Shown here: positions 1 to 11,203 of the stretch, in pieces | Position numbering within the stretch: position 1 is the stretch's first letter | How the letters are laid out: every line of letters starts with the position of its first letter | NCBI GenBank assembly: GCA_947034895.1 | Contig: OX344765.1 | Span: forward strand, 42,413,001-42,477,000 | DNA length: 64,000 bases | Reading direction: 5' to 3' | Source of the DNA: Rhytidiadelphus loreus | Lineage: Eukaryota; Streptophyta; Bryopsida; Hypnales; Hylocomiaceae | The notes under the pieces: model-generated | The model's database searches: none | Seen by the model: the letters and a program-made list of their open reading frames with translations, nothing else | Told to the model about the DNA's origin: nothing | Made by a program: the position numbers and the translations under genes

Positions 1-2243
1 ATTGAAGATTTGAATTGATAGTATAGTCTAGAATTTTATTTTAAATACTCAATTTTCATTCTTTAAAAGATTATTAACCCCCAAAGGACCATAAGGCCAT
101 TAGGTTGCTTTTGCAATTTATATTTTTGCCCCCATGGTCTTTTAGGGGTTAACTAGAAGTTGGGTATGAGATTGAAGGAAAAACTAAATCTTTAATAGCT
201 CTAAGATGGAATTAAAACTCACAAATTCCAAAAATGAGATTTTTTGAACAAGCTTAATAAACCATATGGACCCTTTTGTTTTTGAAAATTGTGAAATTGA
301 GATCAAGAATGAATTCATCATGTTATTTCTCAAAAAGATGTGATTGCTCACAAAACAAGAAACTCTATAGCTTTCACATCACTAGTCCAAATGGAATGAA
401 TAAAAGCTTTCTATGGAGGCAAAATATAATATACAAGAAACAAGTTTAAGAAAAATTCATTTCAATTTTGTAAATTTTATGGATTGCTTAGGCTAAGTCA
501 TTTGAGGTTATTGTGGCATTAGTTTTTTTCCTAAGCACATATTGAAATGAAAATCATATTACAAGAAAGTCAACATATTTTTCTATCTTAAATTTTTCTT
601 TTATAAAATCACAACAAAAATTGAGACCATAGGAGCTTACCCAAAATCCATTTTGTCACTAGTAGGGACAATGGGACTTTATGGGGTAAGATCTTAATCT
701 TATCATGTGTAAATACAATACCATATAAAATAGAATTCTTTTATAGTTTCTAAGGGTGGACTTCCATGTACAAAAATTAACCAAACTATGTAGGAGAGAC
801 AAATATTTTCCATAATTTGATATGGAAGTGTCCAATATTTGCAAATGTAGGAATAAGAATTGTTGGTTAGAGAAATTATAGGGAGAGACCCAAGAAAAGT
901 GGGAGAAGCAAGTTTTGACTTCTAGAAAACTAATTTTAACATTGGGCTTGAACTTCTTGATTGCTTTTAGTTTGACAATAAGACAACTCTACTTCTAAAA
1001 TGTAGTTGCTCTATATTCAATAGAAGTCTTAACATATAGGAAGTCTTTGAAAGCAATTGCAATTCTAGAAAACTTGCAAATTGGTTTCTAATTTTGACTC
1101 CACATGGAATGCCTTGAAAAATGTAGGAGGTGCAGCAATAATAATCCAAAATAGGAGTGTTGTATATCATTGGATATGGATCAATATGAGAACAAATTTT
1201 TATTTCTAGTATGTACTTCACTTCATGCACCTTTTATGTCAAATCCAAAAAAACAAATTTTGTCGCGTCCAAAGTTAGATTTTCCAAACTTGAAACAATT
1301 AACTCTTTAGGTATGAAGGAATCAAGCAAGGGACCATTGACTGGATTTTAGAGTGAAAATAGAAGTAACTCATAATCTGAGAGAAATTAGAAGTGAGGTA
1401 GGAAATAGAGGCCAAAAAATTCATTTGATAGCTAGAAAATGAATTAGAGCAATTATATCTAGAAAATACAAGTACATGCCATAGTTAAGTGCGTTTATGT
1501 ATAGGGATGTGTGCCAATCGCCATATGTTACATGGAAATATATGGAAAGGATTGCAAAAGATGTATCCCTTCTATATCTTGAATAGCATTGCTTTGGCAA
1601 TGTTATTTTTGGAAAAAAATGAACCGAAAGATGGCACAATTGGATTGGCATTTTCTAGAAAGAAGATTGCCATAAAGAAATATGATGCATAATATTGTGA
1701 TTAGAAATGTTTTCAGTACTTTCATGCATAATGGTCAACAATATGCTTTTTTTGAGTATTTTTTTCATCTTTTGTTGTAGACGTGGGCTTCAACTATCCC
1801 TATTTAAGTGTTGATTGGTCACAAAAGAAACTCAACCAAACTTCTTTACACGTCCATGTCGAGTGTTTCTTGTATTAATCATGTATTTTTAAACATTTAA
1901 GGTGTATTTTTCACTATTCATAATTTAGTATGAATCATGAAGCAATGTCTACCAAATCCAAAAGTCCTTGATGCAAATCTTTTATGAGATTGATAGTGTT
2001 GTAGGCATGTATTTGTGCATTTTTCATACATCAATGTCAATAACAATGAATACATTGTTAGGAAATTCTAAATTCTTGCAATACCTATGGTGGATGGTCC
2101 TAATTTTTTGCACACCCATTGTCAATCACTCATTTACCAATTTGGTATAGTTAGTTTCTTCACATCAACTCTTTTGTCTTCAACAATCCACTAAAGATTC
2201 TATCTATATTCTTAAGGACCTAAAAGGTTAAGCATAACAAACT
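1..2243. other. AT-rich intergenic DNA with repeat fragments
   Basis: No convincing gene; short ORFs here are AT-rich and resemble no protein family. A small inverted repeat lies at 74-152: its left end begins TTAACCCCCAAAGGACCAT and its right end is the complement of TTAACCCCTAAAAGACCAT. A dispersed repeat lies at about 300-675 and recurs at 16010-16385, and inverted at 4019-4375. I see nothing I can name between 676 and 2243. Confidence 0.6.
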
Positions 2244-3058
2244 TTAACCCCTCACTTCCTAATCAACCACATTTGGTCAGTCTAAAATTTTAGGCTCATT
2301 TGAATGTGAACAATTAAATTCTTTGATCATTTAAAAAGGTTTCAAGAAAATACTAAAAATTAACCATCAAAAGCTTTTATTTTTAATCAAAAGGTAAATA
2401 TTTGATTTTTGAGAGGTCCTCAAAGGCATATGTGTACCACTAGTGCATAGTGCCTTGTACTTTGTGGGTTTACTCTTATTATTTAGACTAGCTTGCCAAT
2501 TTTACTTGATTTTGAGTTACATAAAAAATTGTACTTATCCATTTGCTTCAAAAATGGTCCCAATGGAAAGAGTAAAATGTTTCCATGATTTTCATTGTTG
2601 AAAATTTATACGTACAAGTGTTGATTTTGGAGTTATTTGTAATTTCTACTTACCAAAACAAAATTGTATTTCAACAAATGCAAGGTGGATTGTGTAATGC
2701 ATTTGATAACTCTTCATTTGAACTTAAGGTTTTGGAAAGTGCATTTTAGTGTGCCAACACAATTTCTAGATGTTCATGTCACGCCTAATCCCCAAAAATT
2801 CCTATACGCAAATTTTTCAAACATTATATGAAGGTTACACTAAAAATAGGATACATACATTTCTCTTGTTATAATCTCAAAATTCCTATGCAATTTCACA
2901 CTCCAAATTGGCAAACATACTAATAAGCAAGCTCTTTAAACAACTGTACAATTCGAATTTGAAGAAAACCATAATTTGCTTCATTAGGGATAAACATAAG
3001 CCTATGCTCTTTTTTCATAGGAAAAACACTCGGAAAGGCTTAGATACTTCACGATTAA
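2244..3058. repeat. Dispersed ~0.8 kb element, diverged copy 1
   Basis: This segment aligns along its length with 47913-48723, with many substitutions and small indels. Shared landmarks include GAGAGGTC near the left third, GCAAGGTGGATTGTGTAATG in the middle, and AAAGGCTTAG near the right end. The better-preserved copy has inverted ends of the form TTAACCCCTAAATGCCTAGGC, which marks it as a non-autonomous DNA element. Here the ends are eroded. No coding capacity is visible. Confidence 0.6.
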
Positions 3059-3060
3059 GG

Positions 3061-3337
3061 CATTAGATGTTATATGAGGCCTCCGAGAGACTATTTGACT
3101 ATGGTTCCCCGTGTTGTAAACCATGGCTGGACAGTCAAGTTATTTAATAATAAATAATAAATATAAAAATAAATAAAAAAAAATAAAAAAATAAAAAAAT
3201 ATAATTTTTTTTTATGCAGTCCGACATTGGTAGTCTCTCGACTACATTAGACTGTTGGTTTTCCGACGTTCCCATAGTCCTGAAACGTTGGAGAACTCAA
3301 AGTTTCTCAATGGGTTGAAAAAACATGTAATGTAGGA
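3061..3337. mobile_element. CATTAGATG-ended MITE, degenerate copy
   Basis: The left end CATTAGATGTTATATGAGGC and the following GGCCTCCGAGAGAC block match the left end of the MITE at 20391-20668. The right end, ACATGTAATG, is a weak inverted match. An A/T-only spacer in the middle is typical of all copies. It abuts the right end of the preceding repeat. Confidence 0.45.
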
Positions 3338-3344
3338 GGTTCTT

Positions 3345-3627
3345 GAAGCGGTCAAGCTCTAAAATCGCCCACTTCCTCAAATGTACACTATTTGTACATG
3401 TTGCTTTTTCATTGTACCACCAATGTACAAATAGTGTACATTTGAAGAAGCAAGTGATTTTAGAGCCCTATGCCATTTCAACTTCAAAAATTCATAACTA
3501 ATTCCGCAAAGCTTCCAAATACATGAAACGACTTGGGTTAGATGCCAATTGCATTTTTCTTTCAAGGAAAGTTTACTGAAAAATATTTCAAGAAGTTTCA
3601 CCTCCCAAAATTTGGTTTCAGTTCTTA
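3345..3627. repeat. Dispersed repeat with a strong palindrome
   Basis: At 3356-3466 there is an inverted repeat with about 45-base arms, beginning GCTCTAAAATCGCCCACTTC and running into AATGTACACTATTTGTAC, with a short loop. The flank to 3627 contains CTTGGGTTAGATGCCAATT. The same unit recurs inverted at 48726-49110, and in part at 28040-28330, 32150-32300 and 47760-47860. It is probably a non-autonomous transposon family. Confidence 0.55.
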
Positions 3628-3965
3628 ACCCCTTAATGTTAGAGACTATGTTTTCACCAAAACTGCTCCCAAACTGCCCTTGCATTTATAAGCACCAAAA
3701 TTTAGATGAAAAAAATTTCTAGACAAATATAACCATAGGATCGTGTAGTAAAATAGTTAGAAAAGATGTATAAAAAATTTCAGAATTTTTCACCGTGTAG
3801 ATTGCAAGATATTAACATTTGAAGTGACAAAAAGCCTTTTTTGGGCCTTGTGAAAATATGGGCAGCTGCACTTCACAAGGTCACATTTGTATGAAAAAAT
3901 GTCCAAAATGGTGGTTACTCTTTGGATTCATTCCTTAAGTCAAGTTGGCTACATGCTTCAAAAAT
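3625..3965. repeat. ~340-bp dispersed repeat, copy 1
   Basis: It starts TTAACCCCTTAATGTTAGAG and is clearly homologous to 18813-19142. Shared stretches include GACTATGTTTTCACCAAAAC, CATAGGATC and GAAAAAATGTCCAAAATGG. Non-coding; it belongs to the set of elements in this window that end in TTAACCCCTAA-type sequence. Confidence 0.6.
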
Positions 3966-4018
3966 TTAATCTCTAAATTTTTGTATATGTGTAAGTTTTG
4001 AATCATTCCATTTTGATT

Positions 4019-5708
4019 AACCCCTAAAGTCCCATTGTTCCCTTGGGGGACAATTTGGAATTTAGGTAGGTTCCTATGGGCTGAAATTTTACCCTAATTA
4101 TTTGAAACTTTTTGTGAAGATATAAAAGTTGATAAGCTTTGTGGGAATATAATTTTTGTTTCAATCGGTGCTTGGAAGCAAAAGTTATACCACAAAAAGC
4201 CTAGAACTGAACTTAGCGGGCAGCACAAAAAATATTGCAAAAATTCAAAATAAAATAATTTTTTTTTTTTCTCAAAGATTATGTTTTTGCCTACATCTGA
4301 AGCTTTGATTCATTCCATTTTGATTAGTGATGTGAAAGTTATGAACAATCTTATATTTTGGGCAATCTAAGCATCTTTTTGAATAAATAACTTATAGGAT
4401 TCATTTCAGAATGCAATTTTCAAATTTTTCAATTTTTTTTTTGAAAAGGTTAAGTTTGCTTGCTAGAAAAATCTCACCATTGGGATTATTGTATCTCAAT
4501 CCCATCTAAGAGCTATTAACAATTTAGTTTTTCTTTCAATCTTGGACCTACTCTCGGACCTACTTCTACTTGACAATTTTTTGAAGTATGAAAATCAAGT
4601 TTTTATTTTTTGAATTTTTTTTCCTAGACTCCCAACTCAATTCTTCAACAAATAAATTTTAAATTCAAATTCTGTAGTACGCATTTTTTCCACATATAGC
4701 GATCAAAGTCATCTGAAATTGCAGTCGAGTGTTCAAAAAAACTTGTTTTTTCAACTTTGAATGCTCATATCTCTCAATTTGTATGGTCAAACTTCATGAA
4801 ATTTTTATAACATAATCTCAAACAAGTAAAGTTCAAGATACTATAGTTCAATTCCAGAAAAGTATTTTTTTTGTTTTTTTGGACAAACACAGTAGAAATG
4901 GCAGTTTTGAGTGGTTTTTGACCAAAAAAATGGCCTGGGGACTTTAGGGTTTAATGAGATGAAAGTTATGAGGAATTTTAATTTGGGTTAGTTTGTGGAC
5001 AGTTATGGAATCTCTACTCTAAAATAAACCAAATTAAAAGAATTAATTTAAAGTGATTTTCAAAGAAGTTTTTTTTTCTCTGCCCGGGCTACCTGGAGAA
5101 CATCCAAAATTACATATCATCCAATAACTTTTGAACCATGCAGTCAAAAGTTATGAAAATTGTTGGGCCTTAAAGCTACTCTTTGTCCCCATATTGTGTG
5201 AAATTTTCAAAGAAAAAAAAGGAAAAACTACGTCTATAATAAGCTGTTGACAATCACTATGTTGCCAAAAATCGATGTTTGGCTGTTTAGGGGTTAAATG
5301 GATGCTTCATGGACCTTAGACTAAGGTCAACCAATCCATCACCGTTTTCTTCCCAATTTTGTTACCTACTATTTGACCCCAATTTTGTTCATTGCCCCAT
5401 CCAAATCTATCTAGGAAATATCCTAAACCATTAAGATTCTGATAGATTATGGTATTAATGTGACATAGGCTAACGTGCTAGCCTTTAATTGGTGGATATT
5501 TAAGTGCTACTGAATTCACAAAAGGGTGGTTATGGTGTGTTCATAGGGCGTTTATGATTCTAGTCTACTGGAGGTTCGGTAATTTCAGGCTGATTACTTC
5601 AAAAATTCATAGAAATTACAAGTGGTGATAGGCAGTTTTACCTCACCTTACAGTTAATCACACCCTGAAGTGTACCTTGTTCAAAGTGGATCACATGGAA
5701 GCGGATTG
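4019..5708. repeat. Composite of repeat fragments
   Basis: Bases 4019-4375 are an inverted copy of the repeat at 16010-16385, sharing for example the complement of CAAATGGAATGAATAAAAGC. Bases about 4725-4960 match 47410-47620, sharing TGTATGGTCAAACTTCATGA. Each ends near a TTTAGGGGTTAA-type motif (4938, 5284). No gene is visible. Confidence 0.5.
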
Positions 5709-5930
5709 CGGTGGATTGATCCCCTCGCTCGGCCTTACCAGGGGTACAAGTAAAAAAACTGCCCCCTATTTTGGGCCATTCTAGGGTATACTCTTGACCT
5801 CACCTACCTCATTCGGGGTCTCTGATCGCAAAAATGAATTCAAAATTTGCAAAAAAATTCATGTGCAAAAAATAAATAATTCCAGGGTTTGCCCGTAGGG
5901 GGCTGAGCGAGGGGGTCAGTTCTCTTGGCC
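5709..5930. mobile_element. GGCCAGGG-family MITE, copy A
   Basis: The left end GTGGATTGATCCCCTCGCTC and the right end GAGCGAGGGGGTCAGTTC are inverted repeats. The interior (ATTTTGGG...CTGATCGCAAAAATGAATT) is nearly the same as copy F at 61503-61720. Non-coding and about 220 bp. It shares its right border with copy B, so the two form a tandem pair. Confidence 0.7.
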
Positions 5931-6163
5931 AGGGTGAATTGACCCCCTCATTGCCCCTCTGGGGCAAACCCTGGAATTTTTTATTTGCAAGGCTTAATTT
6001 TAAAAAAAAATTCTGAATTCATATTTGCAATCAAAGGCCCCAAATTACCCTAGGGAGATGCAAGAATTACCAAAAAATTGGCACAACATAGGGGGCTTTT
6101 TTTCAAACCAAAGTTGACCGGGGCAATGAGGGGGGCAATTCTCCCTGCGCAGTTCTCCCTGGC
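5927..6163. mobile_element. GGCCAGGG-family MITE, copy B
   Basis: It starts GGCCAGGGTGAATTGACCCC and ends with the inverted form CAGTTCTCCCTGGCC. Internal sequence such as GGAATTTTTTATTTGCAA is shared with copy C (57780-58116) and copy G. It lies just upstream of HMA gene 1, so it may contribute promoter-proximal sequence; that role is inference only. Confidence 0.7.
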
Positions 6164-6692
6164 CCATGGAAGCGTAGGCATGATAACAGATTTACAGTCT
6201 CCTCCTCCAAATGGATTTTTGCTCCCCCAGATGATTATCTGTTATTGGACCATTGCAACGTGTTCGAATCTCCGAGAGTTCGTGAACAACGAGTGAATGT
6301 CTTAAGACTATTTAACTCTCTTTAGGTACTGTGTACCTTCTCTAGGTACCTCCTTCAGTTGAGTCCTCCTCAGTTGGCCCACCCAAGTCTTCCCCTTTTC
6401 TGCAAACCTTCGGCGACCTTCCGTGACCTTCGGCGACCTTCTCCTCGTCCCTCCCGTTTACAACCAGCGCCATAACTCCACTTCCCTGCCATGCTAATTG
6501 ACTTCCTCTCGTCTTCTCCTTGCTTCAATCTTTTCCGTTTGATGCCAACTCTGTGCAATCTGTAAGTCTGTGCAATTTCCGAGTCTGTTTTGGCTGCTAG
6601 AGGCTTGAATTGGAATCACACGAGAAACTCTGGACAGTCAAGCTAGCTAGTGCGTTCGTTTTGAGCTTCGGTTTGTGACAGGGGAAGGAAAC
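6164..6692 (+). promoter_or_regulatory. Probable promoter and 5' leader of HMA gene 1
   Basis: The stretch between the MITE pair and the first ATG is richer in G+C than the spacer. It contains a short tandem repeat at about 6408-6443 (CCTTCGGCGACC repeated). I see no clear TATA box and the transcription start is unknown. Several upstream ATGs exist, for example at 6490. The proposed start ATG at 6693 lies in a good context (AAACATGTC). Confidence 0.35.
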
Positions 6693-8524
6693 ATGTCGAG
6701 ATACATGCCTGAGGTGAGGCCTCACTTAAGCTTCCCCATCTCTGCTTCGAAATTGCTTGTGGTAGCCATCAGAGTTCTGGGGTCACTGCAATGTCGACGC
6801 TTAAGCAGATTAGTGAAAGAATGGGAAGTCTATTGCAGTGGAGTGCGCTAGGGGTCACCGACGTCTTTGGCTTTGTCAATTATGATGAGTTACATGGATG
6901 CTGTGTCTACTTTGCTTAAATTCCTGAGACTGGTGGCGGTATCATGCGAGCGGCTAGCTCACTTGGAGTACCGTTGTTTCGTACTCTTGTGTAAAAAAAA
7001 TTCAAGCCAGTTCGGTGCTTGGAAACGTAGATCTGTGAGTGTAGGCGAGGATTTGTTAAGGATTCTGAGAGAGGATTGTGATGTTTGTTGCATGTGGGAA
7101 ACTGTGTGCAGCTGTACGGTCAACCAGATACTCTGTGGGCCATCAACAATCGACGGCGCGGTTTGGATCCTTACTACCGTGGAGGAGCTTACAGTGCTAC
7201 ACAAAGCTTTGGCCCGTACACTCGCGGAGCTCTTGTTCCAGTATGTGCAACCACCTTCGTTTATTGTTCGAGTCTAATCTAGTTTCCACTGCTGCTGTTT
7301 AAGTCGATAGCATCCATTTTGTCAACGTTGTTGGTTAGTTTCACTGGCTTAAGATACACACTTTTACTGGGCTCCTTACAGTAGAGAGATGGTGGTTTAT
7401 CTTTAATAGGTTTTTGTTTTCGTTCTGGATTTTATTTTATTCTAAAGATGTTATTTTAGAGCTCGCTTATACTAATACTGTGTTCGTGAAATAACCCTCG
7501 CCACACAACTTCCAGTTTTTCTCTGTATCCCAGATCTGGCTCGTTAAGTAGTTTTTTTTATGTCGCCCTGCAGGATGTGCAAATCAGGACTCCCCTGTAC
7601 CACTTGGAGGATATTGCCAGAATCAAAGACGCCCTAGCCATTGAAGGTGAGATTGCACCCAACATTTCTGAATTCGTGCCTTCGTTCTTACAGTATCAAA
7701 ACTTTCCCTAGCCATAACCAAACTACTATGCCCTGTATGATTGCCAAAACGACGATGGCGGATCAGCACTCATATCCAATCCTAAACTTTGACCACTTTT
7801 TCTACTTTATGATGATTTCTCTTACACACAGCAATGCTTTGAAATCAATATTGTCCACCTGTCCAAATCATTTCAACGTGCACAGTACCCCTCGTTGAAT
7901 TCTTATCAATGGAACTAAGATTCACGTCATCTTTGCAGAAATCTTGTGTCTGACGACAAACGAGCAAGCAATATATAGATTTTTGGGACAGATGTAGAAT
8001 CGGGACCCTATGTCTCTATTAGATCTTGAATAGGAGACCATCTAGGGGGGCCTGAGTATACTGCAGGGGAGGGGGTCGTCCCGATTCTACATTCTAACTA
8101 AATTTTTGATGCTTGCAAGTTATGTGATCACAATCAAACACACCGAATATTCTCTTCAACACTAGACGCTATTCTTGGTGCCTTCAATCATGCTGAGACT
8201 GGAGTTGCCGGGGTGGTGGTGGTTGTTGCAGGAGTGTACAACGTGATCTGCGACATTCCGGACCAAACAGTGGTTGTGTCCACCCGACTGCGGCCCCACA
8301 CCGTCGTGAGCCTCGTGCGTCAAGTAATGGGAGAGGCTTCGCTTCTCAATGTGGTCGACCCGTACTTGGGCTCCGCAGCGATGCCCTTGGACAGAAGCCG
8401 ATACTCCTCCTACGACGACATGTACTCATATCCTTCCTCGGGCTACGCTTACGACCCTTACCAAGGCCGCTCCTACGACAACGAGTTTCGGCCGTCTCGA
8501 TACTACGGCTCCACCTACTACTAA
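6693..8524 (+). CDS. HMA-fold protein with degenerate metal loop (HMA gene 1), 4 exons
   Basis: The proposed model joins 6693-6713, 7112-7240, 7574-7646 and 8232-8524, giving 171 residues with GT-AG introns of 398, 333 and 585 bp. Residues about 50-115 align with the HMA (ferredoxin-like) domains of the other three family members here: a VQIRTPL strand, a helix, GVYNVICD, a TVVVST strand and a final helix. Where the paralogues read MCCxKC this protein has LYHLED, so Tyr59, His60 and Asp63 replace the three cysteines and ordinary Cu(I)/Zn thiolate binding is unlikely. The tail (about 128-171) is rich in Tyr and Ser, contains YDDMYS (also in HMA gene 4) and ends STYY. There is no signal peptide and no CaaX box. 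A regulatory, protein-binding or non-canonical metal role is possible. The seven-codon first exon is the weakest part of the model; exons 2-4 are phase-consistent. Confidence 0.75.
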
Positions 8525-11203
8525 CTCTCCCACCCACCACCAGTTTAGGGCTCCCGACTGGTTGTGATTGGGTGACACAGTGTCACATGTGTACAAATGG
8601 TTTTTGAGTTACTACTTATGAGGTTTGAATTGGAGGTCGTGGGGAACTGCAAACTAGGCAGAAAGAGATTTATGGAAGAGGTGATGCTCGGAGATTTTGC
8701 CAGGAGGGGGCTAGATTTGCCCGCATTGGGGCTCCTCCTGGTTGGATTTTCTGAGAGACGCTGGATGAGATTTTGCTTGTAGGACAACAAACCAGACGTC
8801 CTGGATTCTGAGATGGATCATGTCCTCAGACCTGCAATGCCGGCTCTGATGGACTGGACTTCATCCGAAAGACAGGGGCTTGTACCTCAAGATTTTGTGT
8901 AATAATACAGTACAGGAAGTTAACTATGGTGCTGGATTGTATTCCGGTATTTTAATATTGGACCTATGAGTGAGATTTGAGAGGTGTATGTGCAGATGTC
9001 TTCGGGGTGCATGAGCGTAATTCTCTGTTTTATCAAAAAGAAATTATCTGTGTATGTGAATTTCAAGTGGGAGGTTGTGGACTGCTGTGACAGTAGATAT
9101 CGCCATTTCCATTTCCATTTGTAAATGGGTGACCACAGAGATTTTGCCAAGTTGTGCTTGTACCAGTTGCCAAGAAGTGCAACCAATGTATGAATAGATG
9201 AGTTGTCGGTCCCTAATGATTTGGGGATGCTCCACCACCATACAGACATTGCTGCAATTTGATCTATGCAAGAATCTGCCTTCACGTGTAAGCTAGAACA
9301 ACCCAATGCCGTGAGTCACTCAATTCCAACATCTGTTGGATCCTCCCATTTGTGTCACTCACCCACCCGTCACCACAATCTTTGCAACCCTTTTGCATCA
9401 CAACAATGCACTTGGAGACGAGACATGTCAACATGTGGTTTAGCATGGGTCTACCTATCCTATACCAATTTAGTCCCAACAAACTTTAAAAAATCACAAA
9501 AGATTCATTTCTTGTAGGAATGTTTCATTCTACTTGCAAATGACTTCTTTACAACTTTTTAATCTTTAAAAAATATGTGAGTTGACAAATAACTTCTCCA
9601 AAGTTACCTAGATAGTAGATATGGGTGGTAATAGGTTGATCTATTTTATTATTCTTTTCACAATGTTGGTAAATTTTGCCCTCTTTGTTCAATATTGTTT
9701 TACCCTTTACATCCTATAACTTTGGATTGGGTTGGGATCATTTTTTTACAGATTCTATGTAGAGATCCTTAGAGATGAACTTCAGTGAAGGAATTTCAAT
9801 ATCCAATCCTTTTTATTTGTAGATTACTTGTGAATGAACATTTGAACAAATTGTAAGACATTCACTATTAACCTTTAAATAATGGAGCTATGACCATATG
9901 AACATTGTCAATATTTGCACATGTATATTATAGTATGGAACATCATGATGTAATTCAAATTCTATGCCTTTCTATAATTAGAAAATTTAATATACCACCA
10001 TTATCAAAATTAGAATTAGTTGAGCTCAAATTCAAATAAAATCATTTTTGAGGTTAAAATTCAAATTTAGAACAGGGAAGTACTAGTTGCCAAAATACAC
10101 TGAAAAAGCATCATTGATGATCCATCACTAATGCAAACACATTCAAAGTACCCACCCAAAACAATTGGATGAAAAAATGTAGCAATTAATCATGTTTTGC
10201 TCACTTGAATTCATCCAAGTGTCACTTTTGGGCTCCATGGCTCTTAACTTCTAAGATATTAAAGCCATAAAAGTGACCTTATATACACTACCAACTAAAA
10301 ATATACACTACCAACTTCACCCTAATCTAACCGAAGACAACTTCTTCGTACAATTCATGTTGATTCAATTATTTTTCTTTTAAGGTTGTGTGATCACTGT
10401 CTGTGTTCCTGGGATGTGAAGGGTTGAGTCTTCACCACGTTGATTGAGTCACCACCACATTCACAGTTACACGCAACTCTTATACACAGTGCCTATGCAT
10501 AGCTCTTGCCATGGCGAAGAATAAAATACACATAACTTACACACAAAGGCAGCCATCCGGATTAGACAGGAGATTTGATCAAATCATAACCAGGCAAAGC
10601 TATGTTTTCTTTTCTAGGGGAGTGAGACAACTGTAATTCAGACTTCATTGCAAAATAAGAGCCGCTGAACCCTAAACCAGGAGGGTTGGATAAGGCAGAC
10701 TCAAAAGCTCTCTTGTGGAACCGATAAGAAAAAACTAAACCGCACATAAAATGGATGGCAAAAAGGTGAGGCACTTACTTCATCATCTGTACACACTCCA
10801 CTACAGCCCCTTCTATTGCAAATCCAACGATCTCAGCTTAGAGATCCCTAACTGCCATTGACCCAAAAATCGTCAACCTAGAATCCTAAACAATAGCTAC
10901 ATATGGAGAATAAAGACCACCGAAACACATGTTTCCGTGTCGAATTTAGATCGTCTACTAGTAAAACTGTGAACCATTGCAACTTTTGCATACGGTATCC
11001 TAATAACGCATTTTTGGTGCGTCGGAATCCTCTCTCGTTTGCTAACAAGAACATGTAGCCCATCTACTAACAGGAACATTGCTCATCGCCAAGAGTGACA
11101 GTCTTGGGTGTCCATACCATAACAGATTTAGCCAGGAGCAGCTTGTTGCTCTGCCAAAAAAAGGAAAGAATCTAGGATATGGCCAGTAAACTACACAGTA
11201 AAT
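8525..11203. other. Intergenic: 3' flank of HMA gene 1, then AT-rich spacer
   Basis: From 8525 to about 8930 the base composition stays gene-like and probably includes the 3' UTR; AATAAT at about 8901 could serve for polyadenylation. Beyond that the sequence is AT-rich with no recognisable protein. The part from about 10380 to 11200 is of mixed composition and adjoins the 3' end of the GH105 gene, so it may include that gene's 3' UTR. Confidence 0.4.

Noticed and set aside
4938..4951. Interstitial telomere repeat (TTTAGGGTTTA)
   Set aside because: Only about one and a half units, and it coincides with the terminal motif of a dispersed repeat.
6867..7277. 136-codon ORF overlapping HMA gene 1
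   Set aside because: It lies in intron 1 and in a shifted frame of exon 2; the spliced HMA model explains the region better.
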